This document shows, piece after piece, positions 5,715 through 6,212 of a DNA stretch of 6,212 bases (positions are counted from its first letter, which is position 1; the number at the start of each line of letters is the position of its first letter). The notes under the pieces were generated by a model. The model was not told where the DNA came from, searched no databases, and saw nothing but the letters and a program-made list of their open reading frames with translations. Location: contig JALRHN010000122.1 in NCBI GenBank assembly GCA_023259575.1, forward strand, positions 1-6,212, given 5' to 3'. Source of the stretch: Candidatus Kapaibacterium sp. (GTDB taxonomy: Bacteria; Bacteroidota; Ignavibacteria; Kapaibacteriales; UBA961). A program made the position numbers and the translations under genes.

Positions 5715-6212
5715 ATGCCCCGTATTAAAATAGCGTCAATCAAAACTTCATCAAATCAAAAAAGAATAATTAAAACAGCACAAAGAGCTATTAATTTATC
5801 CACTGCTTTTGATCAACAAGGTTCATATAAAAACTCTTCTGATTTTTTTGAACTTGCCTGTCGTTATGCTAGATTTATTACCGCACAAGAAGAGCCAATT
5901 GTAGAACCTATTAAAGAACCAAGACCATCTGCAGAAGAAATTAATTGGGAAACTGTTCATAAGCAAAACGTAACTCCAGAATTAGAAGAAGTTTATGATT
6001 TGTATCCATCTAGAGACAGCATCAAATATTCTAAACCAAGGCCAATACTTACTCAACCTAAATATGGTGATCCTTTTAGCGATGTTCATTTCCAAAATGC
6101 AAATGAATTAACTAAGCGTTTTTATGACCAACTTGTTGCTAATAATGGAAATGTTTTGAATGCTATGAATGGCGTTCAAAACATAATCGTATCTTTGAGA
6201 GGAACATTTCCC
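5715..6212 (+). CDS. Phage-type protein of unknown function, 3' end beyond window
   Basis: An uninterrupted frame of 166 codons opens with ATG at 5715 and continues past the window end, so the protein is C-terminally incomplete here. TAGG (5703-5706) is a plausible weak ribosome binding site 8 nt from the ATG. Residues 1-20 are basic and polar (MPRIKIASIK...). Residues 20-58 form a helix-turn-helix-like segment with D33-Q-Q-G-S-Y-K, similar to D73.YGNFR in the first gene of the window. Residues 59-75 are Pro/Glu-rich and look like a linker. Residues 76-125 contain several Pro-Tyr pieces with little predicted order (YDLYPS, KPRPILTQPKYGDP). Residues 130-166 look structured (LTKRFYDQLVANNGNVLNAMNGVQ). 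No enzyme motif is seen. A helical N-terminal motif joined to a linker suits a phage virion or assembly protein, but no name can be given. Confidence 0.75.
   Translation, partial: MPRIKIASIKTSSNQKRIIKTAQRAINLSTAFDQQGSYKNSSDFFELACRYARFITAQEEPIVEPIKEPRPSAEEINWETVHKQNVTPELEEVYDLYPSRDSIKYSKPRPILTQPKYGDPFSDVHFQNANELTKRFYDQLVANNGNVLNAMNGVQNIIVSLRGTFP

Noticed and set aside
5710..5717. TATAAATG, 7 of 8 to the T4 late promoter TATAAATA
   Set aside because: It includes the start codon of the gene at 5715, so it cannot promote a transcript that contains that start.

Overview
The window is A+T-rich and almost wholly coding. Genes are packed with 1-4 nt overlaps or gaps of a few bases, and most have no recognisable cellular function. 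This looks like part of a tailed dsDNA phage genome, most likely from a marine bacterium. That assignment is an inference. It rests on gene packing, on short helical motifs in the first and last proteins that I associate with marine phage proteins, and on the kind of accessory genes present (2OG-Fe(II) oxygenase, glycosyltransferases). No terminase, capsid, portal, tail or polymerase gene is visible to prove it. A prophage or another accessory island is the alternative.

Layout: positions 16-1697 hold two overlapping plus-strand genes of unknown function that appear to share a divergent domain. Positions 1720-4132 hold a plus-strand operon: a 2OG-Fe(II) dioxygenase, a family-2 (GT-A) glycosyltransferase, and a GT-B-like transferase that starts at TTG. 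A 15-bp perfect hairpin at 4125-4159 ends this operon. The same hairpin ends a minus-strand operon coming from the other side. That operon (5643 down to 4158) holds an unrecognised 182-residue protein and then a second GT-B-like protein, a clear paralogue of the first. A 71-nt divergent intergenic region follows, and then a plus-strand gene (5715 onward) that runs off the end of the window.

Working model: 1720-5063 is a surface-modification cassette. The two GT-B-like proteins and the GT-A protein would build or decorate a glycan, and the oxygenase would hydroxylate a protein, sugar or lipid acceptor. The target could be the phage's own virion or the host envelope; the sequence does not say which. 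The cassette is flanked on both sides by phage-like proteins carrying a similar short D..G.(F/Y) helical motif, so it may be an accessory (moron-like) insertion in a conserved phage gene neighbourhood.

The most distinctive points are the convergent paralogues sharing one symmetric terminator with both stop codons at or in its stem, the TTG start confirmed by the paralogue, the near-consensus promoter placed so close to the oxygenase ATG that its mRNA would be leaderless, and a recurring TATAATA element at gene boundaries. I saw no tRNA, rRNA, CRISPR array, transposase or attachment site.
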